DNA of 64,000 nt from Nomascus leucogenys (GCF_006542625.1 NC_044381.1:42277030-42341029); one strand, 5' to 3'; counted from the stretch's first letter, positions 44,225-55,329 are shown. Numbers and translations are program-made. Notes: generated by a model not told the origin, from the letters alone.

Positions 44225-44740
44225 TGGTGTGGTGTCAGCCTCCAGTGATTCCTATCTCTTGGTATATATAAACCTGTTTAGTTTCCTTCTATGACAAAGG
44301 GCCCACCCATGGAGCCAATAAGATATTGCAGAAATTATGGCATGTGACTTCCAAGGCTAGGCTATAAAAGACACTGGCTTCTATCTGGCTCTCTTTTGGA
44401 TTGCTCACTTTGGGAGAAGCTAGAAGCCATCTTGTGAGGATGCCCAAGAAGTCCACGTGGCTAGAAACCGAGTCTTCCCACCCACACCTAGCACTAACTT
44501 GCTGAGCATGTGAGTAATCCACCTTGTGAGACTCCTCTAGCCCCATTGAGCCTTCAGATAATGGCAGATAATGGCTGACATCTGACTGCAACCTCCTGAG
44601 AGACCCTGAGCCAGCACCATCTAGCTAAGCCTCTCCTGCATTCTCGACCCAGATAAATGGTGTGAAATAACGAATGTTTACTGTTTTTAGCTGTTAAATC
44701 TTGGGGCAATTTGTTATGTCGCAATTCATGACTAATACAG
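44225..44740 (+). mobile_element. MLT1 LTR (solo)
   Basis: Clear sense MLT1 order: gcatgtgacttccaaggctagg, gagaagctagaagccatcttgtgagg, gcatgtgagtaatccaccttg, gactgcaacctcctgagagaccctgagcc, ending gcaattcatgactaatacag. Confidence 0.85.
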
Positions 44741-44744
44741 ATGG

Positions 44745-46079
44745 AAAGGAATATGTTGCTCCAATTTGCCCTTGGACGTAAGCCGTATTCTCTTAACCAC
44801 TGAGAAAGCTTGTATTTTCATCCTTCCAACTTTGCTTTTTTTGTTTATCCTTCAGTTCAGAACCTACAGAAAGGGGAAGAAGGAGAGAGTGAGAGAGAAA
44901 TGCCAAAAAAGAAAGCTTTAAAAAGCTTTTAAGAAATCATATGCAATATAACCCACATTTCTGACTCCACCCAAGAAACTGTCAGCAAAATATATGTTGC
45001 TGTTTCAACCTTTGAGTTGGGTTTGTGGGGCCTCAGTTATGTGAAAATAACACTGATGGGGGCACGATGAGGTCATTTTCCTGAAGGTCACACAAAAATA
45101 AATGGCAGGGCTGCTGATGAAATGGTTCTGGAGCCACATGCTCAAGCTGTGTGAAGTGGAAAGCAAAGGTGCTGGGACCACCTTCTCCGAGCCGCACAGC
45201 ACCACGGAAAGGACACAGCATTGCTGAGGGAGGGGTTTTCCTGGGCAGGTTCAGGACCCTTCTCTGCAGCCTCTGTCGGGTTTTCCCTAGATCCAAAAGA
45301 GAGGGGTGTGGAACTAAGTACTTCAGCACCAACTCTTAAAACATTACTCTGAAAGCATCCTTAAGGATTCTAAGGGAAGGTAAAAGGAGGAAAACCCCAA
45401 AGATAAACCCCTGGCAGTCCTTTAACCACTGGGGAGAGCAGCCTCCCGTTCAGACCTGCACCAGCCTGGGCAGAGGAACAGCCTGAGCCTGTCTAAGAAG
45501 TTTGGTAATAATTTTGCCACCCAGTTGAGGAGGGGCTGGGATCTTCTCCCATTCTCCTACTGGATTTACAGCAGCTCCTGGGAATGAGAACTGCGTGAGT
45601 TATTTCCCTACACAAATTGGGTAGAGATAGCCAGGCGCCTAAATACTTTTAACAGGTTAACAAGCTAGAGCTGGCTTAGTCATTTTGTCCGCAGACCATA
45701 GCAAGAGAGTTTTTATTTCTGGCCATGTCTGAGGCCTCAGGTCTGGCACCCAAGGCCAGGGCTCTCCCTAATGCACTCCAATTAACAGGGCTTGGTACTC
45801 CAGCAAAAACACCAAACGAACTGCTGGATAATCAGTTAAAAGATCAATCTCATGGAACAAGCAACTGAGATGCTGGAGAATCCAATTCCTTCCTCTAAGA
45901 GGAAAAACAAAGGCATTTGCATGTGCTGAGCAAAACCAAGAATAAGCAAGAAAACATGCTATTTGAATTCCGTTCAAAATGTCTCTTGTAAGTGAAGCAA
46001 ATTACTTCTGCATGTTCTGGGGCTCTGCAGAGAACAAATAGTGTTCTGCCTTTAATGGGTAAAATTATACAATTTGCTT
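44745..46079. other. Upstream flank of the CpG island, repeat-poor
   Basis: About 1.3 kb of unique sequence with no Alu, L1 or LTR that I can see. It probably contains distal promoter sequence for the gene at 46.9 kb. No exon is supported. Confidence 0.5.
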
Positions 46080-46578
46080 TTAACAGTAAACCAAAAGCCG
46101 CGGTGGCTTCGGATAGCATCGCGCTCCCGAGGGCTCCCTCCATGCAGCTCCACCCCTGGCAGTTTCGAGCATTTCGGGGGACGCGCTTGTCCCCACCGAC
46201 CTGGGAGGGCGTCGGTGCCGACGCGGCCTGTTTGTTTTCCTGAACATTTCCTTTTGCAGCTTTCGCTTCTCCTCTTCCTGCCTCACCGCTGTTGTCTGGG
46301 ACTGGGTGGCTCTCAGATTTGTCCCGGTGCGCAGTGCAGCCCGGAGTTACCGATTTGTGACCTAGATCCCCGTGTCTCGCCCCCGAAAGTCGGGGGCAAC
46401 CGCTCTGGGCGCCTCTCCTTAGTAGGCAGACCCGCCGAACTCCGGCCGACGCCCCCAAGGCGCCACCTTTGTGTTCAAGCGTTCCCAGGCGCAGGCCCGA
46501 GGGCGGGCGCAGGAGACAGGTCCGGGGCCCCTGCTGCAGCCCCCGCTTCTTGGGTCCCGCCCGCCGCCCGCGCGTTCC

Positions 46579-46596
46579 CCCGGCAGGGGGCGCCGG
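46579..46596 (+). promoter_or_regulatory. CTCF-like motif
   Basis: The sequence cccggcagggggcgccgg contains CAGGGGGCGC, the core of the CTCF consensus, about 340 bp upstream of the start codon. Motif match only; binding is not shown. Confidence 0.4.
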
Positions 46597-46927
46597 CGCA
46601 GGCCTCGCTCTGCCCATCGGGGCGGGCGAGCGGGGACCCTGCCTCCTGCGCGCTCGCCGGCGGTCCGGCCCCCGCGCTCGTCCTGGCGGCCGGCGGGACG
46701 CCCCAGCCCGCGCCAAGGAACCTCCCCAGCCAGCCCTCGCCGCGGCCGGAGCCGAGCAGCGCATCCGGGCCCCGAGAAGAGGACGACGACGAGGTCCTCG
46801 AAGTGGACCCGTTTGCGAAGCGCCAGGGAGAAGGAGGAGCGGACGCGCCGCAGAAAGGGGTGGTGGCGCCCGACCCCGCGCCCCGGCCCGAAGCTCCGAG
46901 GGCTGCCCGGCCCCCACTGCCTGCGGC

Positions 46928-47024
46928 ATGGCCTGGGGCTCGGCGCTCCCGCGGCGGTCGCTGCTGTGCATCCCAGCCGTCTGGGCGGCCGCCGCGCTTC
47001 TGCTCTCGGTGTCCCGGACTTCAG
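46928..47024 (+). CDS. First coding exon of a membrane or secreted protein gene (unidentified)
   Basis: The start codon at 46928 has G at -3 and G at +4 (cggcATGGcc), a strong Kozak context. The frame runs 97 nt (32 codons plus one base) to the donor tcag|gtagga at 47024/47025. The peptide is a short N-region with two arginines (MAWGSALPRRS), then a hydrophobic stretch LLCIPAVWAAAALLLSV, then SRTS. That layout is a signal peptide with possible cleavage near SRTSG, or a type II signal anchor. The exon ends in phase 1 (next codon begins with G), a phase common after signal-peptide exons because it permits shuffling with phase 1-1 extracellular modules. Position inside a CpG island fits a first exon. 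No second exon is visible in the remaining 17 kb. I could not recognise the gene from this peptide, so no symbol is given. A non-coding leader exon further upstream, or use of another ATG, cannot be excluded. Confidence 0.75.
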
Positions 47025-47540
47025 GTAGGATCTGGCGCTCCCGCTTGTGCGCAGACGGTGGCTCACGGCTCGCTTGGCTAGCCCTTCCGCCGCCACTCCG
47101 CTCCCGGCCGCCGCGCCGGCGCCCATGCTCCTGAACGAGGGGCGCCAGGCAGGGCCATTCGCGCCGCGCCCGGCGCCGCTCCCGGCCAGCACCCCGGACC
47201 CCCTCGGGCTGGTTACAATAAGCCGCGCTCTGGGGACGCCTAAGTATTTCCAGAGGCTGGGGGCGGGCGGCGGCGGCTGGGAGCCTCTCGCTGGCGCTTT
47301 CTGAGGGTCGCGAGTGGGAGTGCGAGTGTGAATGTGAGTGCGCGCCCTGGGTCCGGGACCCGAGTCCGCAGATGTGCCCCGAAGGTCCCAGGACCCGGTC
47401 TTCCTCCCGGAGGCCTTCCTCCTTCAAGGGCACACGGCCCCGAGTGTCCCCCGTCTGTCTCGGAGCGTCCCCCCACCCCCAGGGCGGCCTGATGCCTGGC
47501 GGAATCCTGGGTTGGACGTGGCCCCGGAGAAGCGGCTCTT

Positions 47541-47558
47541 GGGGCGGGGGTGGGGGCG
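47541..47558 (+). other. Potential G-quadruplex
   Basis: The sequence ggggcgggggtgggggcg has three G-runs of four or more with 1-nt loops and further GG pairs just 3'. It lies about 520 bp into the intron within the CpG island. A similar G-rich stretch lies near 47800-47815. Confidence 0.5.
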
Positions 47559-48070
47559 CCGGCGGCTCCCGGGTCTTGACTTTCCCAGCCCGCGGGCCGC
47601 TTGATGGAAACGGGCTCTTTGGCTTCCCTTTTGTTGGTCCCTGAAACCTCCTTTCCCCCACCGCTCTGGGGTGGCCGAAGTGGCCTGTGATCTGGAATGA
47701 AATGGTTTGTGACTGGGATCGCGGGTCCCTGAGCGGCGGGGGCCCGGCAGCCTTCTGGCCGCGCCGGGGGACCCCGGGACCCGTAGGAGGCTGGCGGCGG
47801 GAGGGGCGGGGCCTGGCTCCTAGGTGGGTTTCCTCCAGGGGCCTCACTTCCCCCGAGTTCCTGCGCGGCTTCGGCTGCTTGGACCCGGGGCGCAGACGAA
47901 CGGCCGGGAGGTTCGGAAGTGCAGCTTGGGACCTGCCTAGGTTGCCTGGAGGAGGCGGCGTTCGCCCTCGCGGTGCAGACTCCGGGAGCACCTCCGGCCC
48001 GCGCGCCTCCGGCGGGATTCTCGGCACCCTGCGGGGGTGGAGGAGGGCGGGTGGGGCCTTCAGGCCCAGG

Positions 48071-51000
48071 AGCGCCAGAGATATATGGGGTTCGCCTGAA
48101 GCCCCCGAAATGTGTGAGACGTTCCTTACTAGTAAATGGGCTTCAGTATCCCCCCTCCCTGCATTCCTGCAGGAAGGTGAGAATCGGGACAGTAGCAGGC
48201 TGGGAGACGCTCTGCTTTTCCTGCGTCCTGCTGGGAGCTGCGCGCTCCAGGTATCCTGGCCTGCCGCCCTAGCCGGCCCAAGGTACGCGAGTCGGAAAGG
48301 CTGCGCAGTCTTTCTTGGGGGGAGTGTTTTGTTTTAAGCAGATGTTGATTACGTCAGACATTCCTAATTACTTGATTTGGGAAGGGAGCTTGCGTTTATC
48401 TCATTGTCCATTAAAGCATAAACTGCTCAGAGTGCACGATAAAATAAGTAAACCACATTTTAAGTTGGTATCCATCACTGAAGATCTCTGTCGATTTCTG
48501 CAACCCCTCCCCCAAGAATCTCCCAGGAGATCCCTTTGCTGGGGGAGAGGGGTGGCGGGAAGGCAGCTTAAACACGTCGCCGCCCGACGTGCAGTTGGGC
48601 GGCCTTTGCTGGTCACCCTGCGGTTAATTGTCCTGCAAAAACTCTGCCTTGCAGACAGTGAGGGTTGAGCGCAGCCTTTGAGGGGCGGTGCTGTGGTGGG
48701 GGTTTATAGATGGGGTAATGAGGAAAGCATGATGGGTACGTTGCTTCAGCCAAGGTGGTTGTAACAGGAAAGTTCCTTGAGTTTTAGGTGAAGGAATTTA
48801 AACACTGTCATAGTTTCCAGTGAATGTACAAACGTCTTATATGAACAAAGCAGTCGGGGTCGTTTTCTTTAATTTTTGAACCCTGTTCTTTTTCTAGTGA
48901 AATACTCATAATCTTTATAGGAGAGGGCATAGGATAGAATTCTTTTCGTTCTGCACGGCTAGGTTAACAAAATCAAAAGAGTATGATAATCTTTATTCAA
49001 AATAATAATAAAATTATATGATTACAGGAGATTTGAGTGTTTGGGATCTTTTCTGCTGTGAAAAGAGGAGTCCCTGTTGAGTGTGTTTTATCCACAAAAT
49101 AATTTATTACGTAAAACCATTTAAGGGTTTTTCTAAAAGGATTTGTAAGTTCTTATTCCACATTTTAATAGCCAGACTGTTTCCTCTGATGATAAATACT
49201 GATTTGGGACTATATACCAATCTTAGGCAGGGTAGGTGGGGACGATGGAGCATTAGGGTCCCCCCAGCCCCCATTTTTGGCAGTGTAATGTTTACTTTTG
49301 GCCCAGATCCCTGGAGTGACGGTGGTAATAAATAATGATAGTGATCCGTCTAGAAGAAATCCATCGAGAAGAAAATAAATGGAAACATCTTGAATAAGAA
49401 GACTTTGTGGAAAAAGAAAAGTTTTTATGGATGTAGTAAGGCAACATATTTTTCTTATTATGGCTGTGTACCAAGCACAGAGCTACACATTTGAAATTTT
49501 TCAGTATAATTGTGAGATCCAGCTTAACTCTCATGTCCACTTCATGAAGCATGTCACCCTGAAAATCTGAACACCGTGGACCCTATGTGACACTCAGTGT
49601 AACTGAGAGGGCTCTGGAAAGCGAAGCTGAACTTTTAATTAGTAAAGCAAATCATGGAAAACTGACAGGTCTGCTTTATACTTTATATGTTAAAAAGCAA
49701 CATGGGTTTTAAAATGTGCATTTTCCAGGGGTAGTTTTTGGTGACTGCAGATTTTTAACGCAATGTTAAACAACATTTTTATTTTTATTGTGAAACTTTT
49801 ATTGTTTAGTCAAAGTGCTGCTGTAATTGGTGTTTGTATGTCTCTCTATTACGTGTGGTTTGCAGTGAATCACTTGTTGCCCCTTAAACCGTTAGCCTGG
49901 ATTTAACCTCCAAGAGATTAAATCTGGCAGAGTCTGAATTTTACACTGCTCTTTTCTTTGGAAGCTCTTCTGAAATCAGTGGAATAGAAATGCAGGGGTA
50001 GGAACAGCTCATCTGACAGGTGGGGAAGATTAATCCCCTTTAGAAAGGTTTCAGCTGGAGGACTGGCACTCCTTTAAAATGCATTCCCTGAGAAGCCAGG
50101 ATGGGAAAAGTTATCATTATTGAAATGAGAACTGGATGTGAAGGACTTGAGCTCCCTAATCTGCAGGACCTGGCTAGTCTGTTGTACTGCTGGAAATTTG
50201 TGTGCTCTTTGTAATCCTTTCCCTTGGAGAGTTCTAATTATATAATTCCACATTGTAGTCAGGGAAAAGAAAGTTAACCCTACAAAGTGTTACTCCTTCC
50301 CAGGGTTTATAACCATCTTCTAAAATGGTTCCTTGATGAGAGGCCGTTCCTTTTGGTGTTTATCTGGTCCATTCCCTGGGAACCTGGAGGGGACACTGTG
50401 AAGGACTCCCTCCTCCTCCTCTTCCACCCCCCATTATAGTCTTGTGGTTTCCACGTGGTGAAGGGCTGCACAGCCCAATTTTGGGTTTACCTTGAGGTGC
50501 CTCCCTGGGGGCTCCTCGGGGCGGGCTCTTCCTTGCACCTGGCCATCAGTTGTGACTCCGTACATTGTCATTAGGATATTTCCTTTTTGGGAGCCTCGTG
50601 GTGACCACTAAGTGGACCCCATGAATGCCAAGCATGTAAAGTTTCAAAGTAAAGAAACCAGGGAGCTTTGTTTTGCAGTGGAAGCATTGCTAGTTAGGTC
50701 TGGATTTTTATTGGTTGCACCCCAGCTGCATGGCCAATAGCAATTTCATGAAGGAACTTGGGCTGAAAGGACTGGCTTTGAAAACATTCCTTCTCAGTGA
50801 CCCTTTGGACTCTTAGGTTCTGCTTTGCCCAACGACACCACCATAACACTGTTGAGGCTTTCAGTGGGTAGTGTGGGCTTCTTGAGTTTTGAAAGTAAAA
50901 ATCCAAGCAACAAGAGGCGCTCCAGTGCATTAATTATAGCTGCAACTGGCCGGGGTTTTGCAGCAGCCGCCTTTTTCTAGCATGTATTTATTTGGTTTTG

Positions 51001-51595
51001 TTGAGGAGCTTGCCAAGTTGGAAACGAGGGCGGGACAGCTTTGCTTGCGTGTGCAGTTGTCATAAAATATGTCTGGGGTGTAATCTGTTTAAAATCATAT
51101 TCGTAGAATGGCCAAAGAATTGTTGAACAAACAGTGTTGGGAATTTTCATAAAGCTTTTACAAAATAGGGAATTTTATTGGTGTGGTTTGCAGTGTTTTT
51201 GGGATTTCTGTGGGTGTTTTCTTTTTAAGTCCTATCTCTGAAAGAAGCAAAAAACTCAAAAGCTAAAGGGAAGGAAATAATTACAGAAAAATGTAGCTTA
51301 ATTCTACTAAGTAGCTTGGTCCTCTGGAAATCCTTAAGTTCTAGTGGGAAGTGGTGTATATGTCTTTAATTGTCGTCGCTGGAATGAGCTTCAGTAAGCA
51401 CTCTGTCACTTTCTAGATGTTATCAGAGGAGAATGTGGCGGCTGCTTCAGGTCCTCCTGGAGTGGGGGAGGGTTCCCCTAAATCCCAAATGCACCCAGCC
51501 TAATGGTTTCCACACCCTCCTGGAGGGATAGTTAACACAATGGGCAGTTAAATTAAGGAAACGTTTAGGCCTGAACTCCTCATTGTAGGCTTGTG
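48071..51595. other. Repeat-poor 5' intron
   Basis: About 3.5 kb without recognisable Alu, L1 or LTR. No exon is supported. The low repeat content next to a promoter suggests regulatory constraint, but no specific element can be named by eye. Confidence 0.5.
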
Positions 51596-51599
51596 CTAT

Positions 51600-51715
51600 G
51601 GAATACAGTAGCCACCAGGCACACACAGCTATATAAGTTAAAATTAATTAAAATTAAAAGAAATTAAAGATTCACTTCCTCCCCTTCACTGGCTTCATTT
51701 CAGGTGTCAGTAGCC
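51600..51715. repeat. Possible old repeat fragment
   Basis: The segment 'gaatacagtagccaccaggcac...ttaaaattaattaaaatt...cactggcttcatttcaggtgtc' resembles a widespread old repeat (agtagccactagccacatgtggc...). The family is not assigned. Confidence 0.4.
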
Positions 51716-51795
51716 ACAAATTGCTATGCAAAAATGTTGTTGGGATTTTAGTAGAGGTTGCATTGAATCGGTAGATAGATTTGAGTAGTATTAAC

Positions 51796-52118
51796 TTTTT
51801 TATTTTTATTTTTTTGAGTTAAGGTCTTGCTCTGTCACCCAGGCTGGAGTGCAGTGGTGCAAACACGGCTCACTACCTCTGGCCTTAACCTCCTGGGCTC
51901 AGACTCTACCTCCTGGGCTCAAGTTATCCTCCCATCTTAGCCTCTCAAGTAGCTGGAACCACAGGCACGCGATACCATGCCTGGCTAATTCTTTGATTTT
52001 TTTCGTAGAGACGGAGATCCAGCTGTGTAGCCCAGGCTGGTCTTGAACTCCTGGGCTGAAGGGATTCCCCACCCCCACCCCAGTCCTGGGATCGTAGGCA
52101 TGAGCCACCTCGCTGGCC
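51796..52118 (-). repeat. Old Alu (inside the L1M)
   Basis: An antisense AluJ-like copy with T/A tail, tgagttaaggtcttgctctg, a partial duplication around ctcctgggctcag, and end gccacctcgctggcc. Confidence 0.88.
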
Positions 52119-52541
52119 ATCATCTTAACAGTATTGTCTTCCTGTCCATAAACACAGGATGTCTTAACATTTATTTAGACCTTTCATTTCTTTCAGCAAT
52201 GTTTTTTAGTTTTCAGTGTATGAGTCTTTTGCCTCAAGTTAAATCTATTCCTGAGTATTTTATTCTTTTCGAGCTGTTGTAATTGGAATTGTATTTTTTA
52301 AATTTCCTTTTCACACTGCCCACTGTTAGTGCACAGAAATGTAACATTTTTGTGTGTTGATTTTCTAACCTGCAAGCTTGTGGAATTTGCTTATTAGCTC
52401 AAATAGCATTTTTGTAGCTCTTATTCTGTATGTAAGGTCATATCATCTACAAATAGGCATAATTTTACTTCTTCCTTTACAATTTGGATGCCTTTTATTA
52501 TTTTTGGTCTTGCCTAATTGCTCAGCCTGGAGCTTTCAGTA

Positions 52542-52860
52542 CAGTCATGGGCCAAATGATGTTTTCAGATGATGGACACATCTGTATGACAGTGGTCCCA
52601 TAAGATAACACTACTGTATATGACTGTGCCTTTTATATGGTTAGATACACAAATGCTTCCCATCCTGTTACAGTTGCCTACAGTATTCAGTACAGCCACA
52701 TGCTGTACAGGTTTGTTGTAGCCTAGGAGAAGTAGGCTACACCACATAGCCTAGGTGTGCAGTTTGTGTGAGGGACACTCTATGATGTTCATATGATGAT
52801 GAAATTGCCCAGGGACACATTTCCCAGAACGTATCATCATCGTTGAGCAACGCATGACTG
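52542..52860. mobile_element. Complete non-autonomous DNA transposon (TA target, Tigger/mariner-like)
   Basis: A 319-bp element with inverted termini cagtcatg...catgactg. The adjacent longer terminal homology (gccaaatgatg.../...cgttgagcaacg) fits a known family reading cagtcatgcgtcgcttaacgacg. TA dinucleotides at 52540-52541 and 52861-52862 are the target duplication. Removing the element and one TA restores a continuous L1 sequence. It has no coding capacity. Confidence 0.85.
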
Positions 52861-53089
52861 TACTGTGTTGAATAGAAGAGGTGAAAATGGACATTCTTGT
52901 TCCTGATCTTGGAGGAAAAGCTTTCAATCTTTTAACATTGAGTGTGATGTTTGCTAGGGGCTTGTTATATATGGCTTTTACTATGTTGAGGTGGTTTCCT
53001 TTCTATTAGTTTATTCTAATTTTTTGGTATATTTTTGACTTTTAGAACATGCTAACATTCTACAAGTTCAAAAAATAAATCACTAAGCA

Positions 53090-53905
53090 TAGCAGGAAAC
53101 TAGAATTGAATACAAACAAGCACATAAATGCAAATGTGTTGCAAAAGAGTAACATGACTACACAGATGGGGGAAAAGAAACTGTAATGTTGGACTCAGTG
53201 CTTTGACAGTGCATTCTCAGCCTACAGGAGAAACAACAACCTGAAAGCAAAACTGGCACCCTTCTTAGTAGGTTTGATTTTCATAGTGGTGTGGGTATAT
53301 CCATTCTGAAATGACTTTGTGTGAATTGTGAGATTAGACAGATGAGAAGTGTGTTAATAGTGTTGTAGCCAGGGTGCTCACTGAGGAAGGAGGGAGATAC
53401 AAGGATGGAATAGGGGAAGGCAAGGAAGAATCTGGAGGGGTTGAATTGGAATTGGAGGTATCAGTGTAACTCATGATTTCATTTATATATATATATTTGG
53501 TATATATTATGTTAAATTATGAACCGTAATTTGTAAAACATACTCTACACGTAACAGTTATTTCTTAGCACCTCATTAGCAGTGAGCTTTCTTAGTGCCC
53601 AGATGTTGGTTTCTCAATACTGTTACATCTTAAAGGAGCTAGAGAACCTTGGAGAAATGACTGATTATGGGACGGGGACAGGGAAAAATACACAATAAGC
53701 CTGAAACATGTTCTTGTGTTAGAATGCAAGTGAGTGGTGAAAAGTGGTGGGGGCATGGCAGATGTACTCAGGGGCCAACTTGAAGGAGTTCCAGCCAAGT
53801 CTGGGACCATTTAGGCATCAGAATAAATAAAGACAAGCATGGATTATACAAGGAACAAAATAGGCATCCAGGACTCACCATTGATAATAAGTACGTAACT
53901 ACACG
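53090..53905. other. Unclassified stretch
   Basis: About 800 bp, possibly decayed LINE sequence around 53230-53460. It contains a short TA run at about 53485-53500. No exon is seen. Confidence 0.4.
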
Positions 53906-53909
53906 TATG

Positions 53910-54275
53910 AGTTTCCTAGGCCTGCTGTAACAAAATGCCATAAACGGGGTGATCTAAAAACGAGAAATGTATTCTCCCACAGTTTCAGAGGCTAGAAGTC
54001 CAAAATCAAGGTGGCGGCAGGGCCACGATCCCTCCTAGGGCTCTAGGGGACAAAACTTTTTTGCCTCTTTTAGTTCCTGGTGGCTCATGGTGCTCTTGGT
54101 TTGGGGCTATATCACTTTGACTTCTATCACCATTTTCACATGACCTTTTATTGTAAGTACACCTGTGATTGGATTTAGGGACCACTGTAAATACAGGATG
54201 ATTTAATCTCATGTTCCTTATTACTGCTGGAAAGACTATTTCCAAATAAGGTCACTTTCTGAGCTTCTGGGTGGA
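53910..54275 (-). mobile_element. MLT1 LTR (solo)
   Basis: Antisense MLT1: gtttcctaggcctgctgtaacaaaatgccataaac, agaggctagaagtccaaaatcaagg, ctttattg-region, aataaggtcactttctgag. Confidence 0.85.
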
Positions 54276-54799
54276 TGGGGAAACACTAATTTACTACAAA
54301 ACCTAAGTGAGAGGGGTGGGGAAGAGAGAGCACTTCCTAGAGCAAAGTGCCAACTGATAAATGGGAGGCGAGTTGGGAATATCACATTTTACAGCAATAA
54401 CTGTACGGATTGATTTGGGCAGGCGTCATGAATGAGTGCTAAACTCATTAAAGAAGACATGTTTGATGAGGAGCAGGAAATGTTCGTGTTCTCAAAGGAT
54501 TTCCCCACAGATTCCTTGTTGGCAAGGGGACAGTTACTAACTGTAGACTGGCGAGATTTGCATCCCAATACCTGGGTGGTCCAGGTTAACACCACAGATT
54601 TGGGCAGATGGATGCCATCCTTCCCAAGAGCATACATCATTTAGGTTGCTTTCCATCTGGGGAAGAGAGTCTGATTATGAGCAAAAATCAGCAAACCAAA
54701 TGGAGGGACATTCTATGAAACAATGGTCTGTAGCACAAATTGTCGATGACATGAGAGATGAAACAGGGCAGGCCAGGTCCAGCTTGAAGAAGACCACGG
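54276..54799. other. No recognised feature
   Basis: About 520 bp. An open frame at 54432-54644 has no splice-site or homology support. Confidence 0.4.
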
Positions 54800-54800
54800 G

Positions 54801-55080
54801 GCCAGGCGCGGTGGCTCATGCCTGTAATCCCAGCACTTTGGGAGGCTGAGGCCAGCGGATCACAAGGTCAGGAGTTCAAGACCAGCCTGGCCAACATGGT
54901 GAAACCTCGTCCTCACTAAAAATACAAAAGTTAGCTGGGTGTGGTGACGTGTGCCTGTAATCCCAGCTACTAGGGAGGCTGAGGCAGGAGAATCACTTGA
55001 ACCTGGGAGATGGAGGCTGCAGTGAGCTGACATTGTGCCACTACACTCCAGCCTGGGCAACAGAGCAACACTCTGTCTCA
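54801..55080 (+). repeat. Alu
   Basis: From gccaggcgcggtggctc to actctgtctca. Its tail continues as a pentanucleotide repeat. Confidence 0.94.
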
Positions 55081-55215
55081 AAAATGAAATAAAATTGAAA
55101 TGAAATGAAATAAATGAAATGAAATGAAATAATGAAATGAAATGAAATAATGAAATGAAATGATGAAATGAAATGATGAATTGAAATGAAATAATGAAAT
55201 GAAATGAAAAAAAAA
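55081..55215. repeat. (GAAAT)n / (ATTTC)n microsatellite in an Alu tail
   Basis: About 135 bp of GAAAT units with interruptions (AATGAAAT, GATGAAAT, GAATTGAAAT, AAATAAAAT), then A8-9. The complementary strand reads ATTTC repeats. The flanking accacgggg (before the Alu) and accacaggg (after the tract) look like the Alu TSD, so the repeat arose from the A-tail. Confidence 0.93.
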
Positions 55216-55329
55216 TACCACAGGGACAAGGCAGTCCAGTGCATGTGCTGGCCCTGACCATGTGCTGGAGGGAAAAACATGCTGTCGTGGATACTAATGG
55301 AACCACTGAGGAAATTGGAAGGTGGGCAT

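Larger units (their letters stand above)
46080..48070. promoter_or_regulatory. CpG island promoter
   Basis: About 2 kb of dense CpG and high G+C in an otherwise CpG-poor region. It contains GC-box-like gggcggg elements (about 46620 and 47805), no evident TATA box, and a coding first exon in its centre (46928-47024). This is the classic architecture of a broad, CpG-island promoter. The transcription start is not determinable by eye but should lie upstream of 46928. Open frames crossing the island on both strands, the longest minus-strand one spanning 45895-48027, reflect a lack of stop codons in GC-rich DNA. Confidence 0.9.
51716..53085 (-). mobile_element. L1M ORF2 fragment, split by an Alu and a DNA transposon
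   Basis: Collinear antisense L1 blocks: gaggttgcattgaatcggtagat, (Alu), tttagttttcagtgtatgagtc, cctgagtattttattctttt, catctacaaataggcataattt, gcctggagctttcagta, (transposon), ctgtgttgaatagaagaggtg, cttgttcctgatcttggagg. No frame survives. Confidence 0.85.

Noticed and set aside
46074..47134. Several overlapping plus-strand open frames of 180-335 codons in the CpG island
   Set aside because: All three frames are open because stop codons are rare in this GC content. Only the frame at 46928 has strong Kozak context, hydrophobic signal sequence and a matching splice donor.
47301..47342. GAGTGC/GAGTGT tandem repeat as a functional element
   Set aside because: Only about six imperfect 6-bp units; short low-complexity sequence in the CpG island without further support.
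45895..48027. Very long minus-strand open frame as a protein-coding gene
   Set aside because: Composition is R/G/P/A-rich as expected from translating CpG-island DNA. It overlaps the promoter and exon 1, and its 3' part leaves the island into ordinary sequence. No domain is recognised.
54432..54644. 70-codon plus-strand frame with acidic start as an exon
   Set aside because: No clear acceptor or donor flanks it. No homology recognised.
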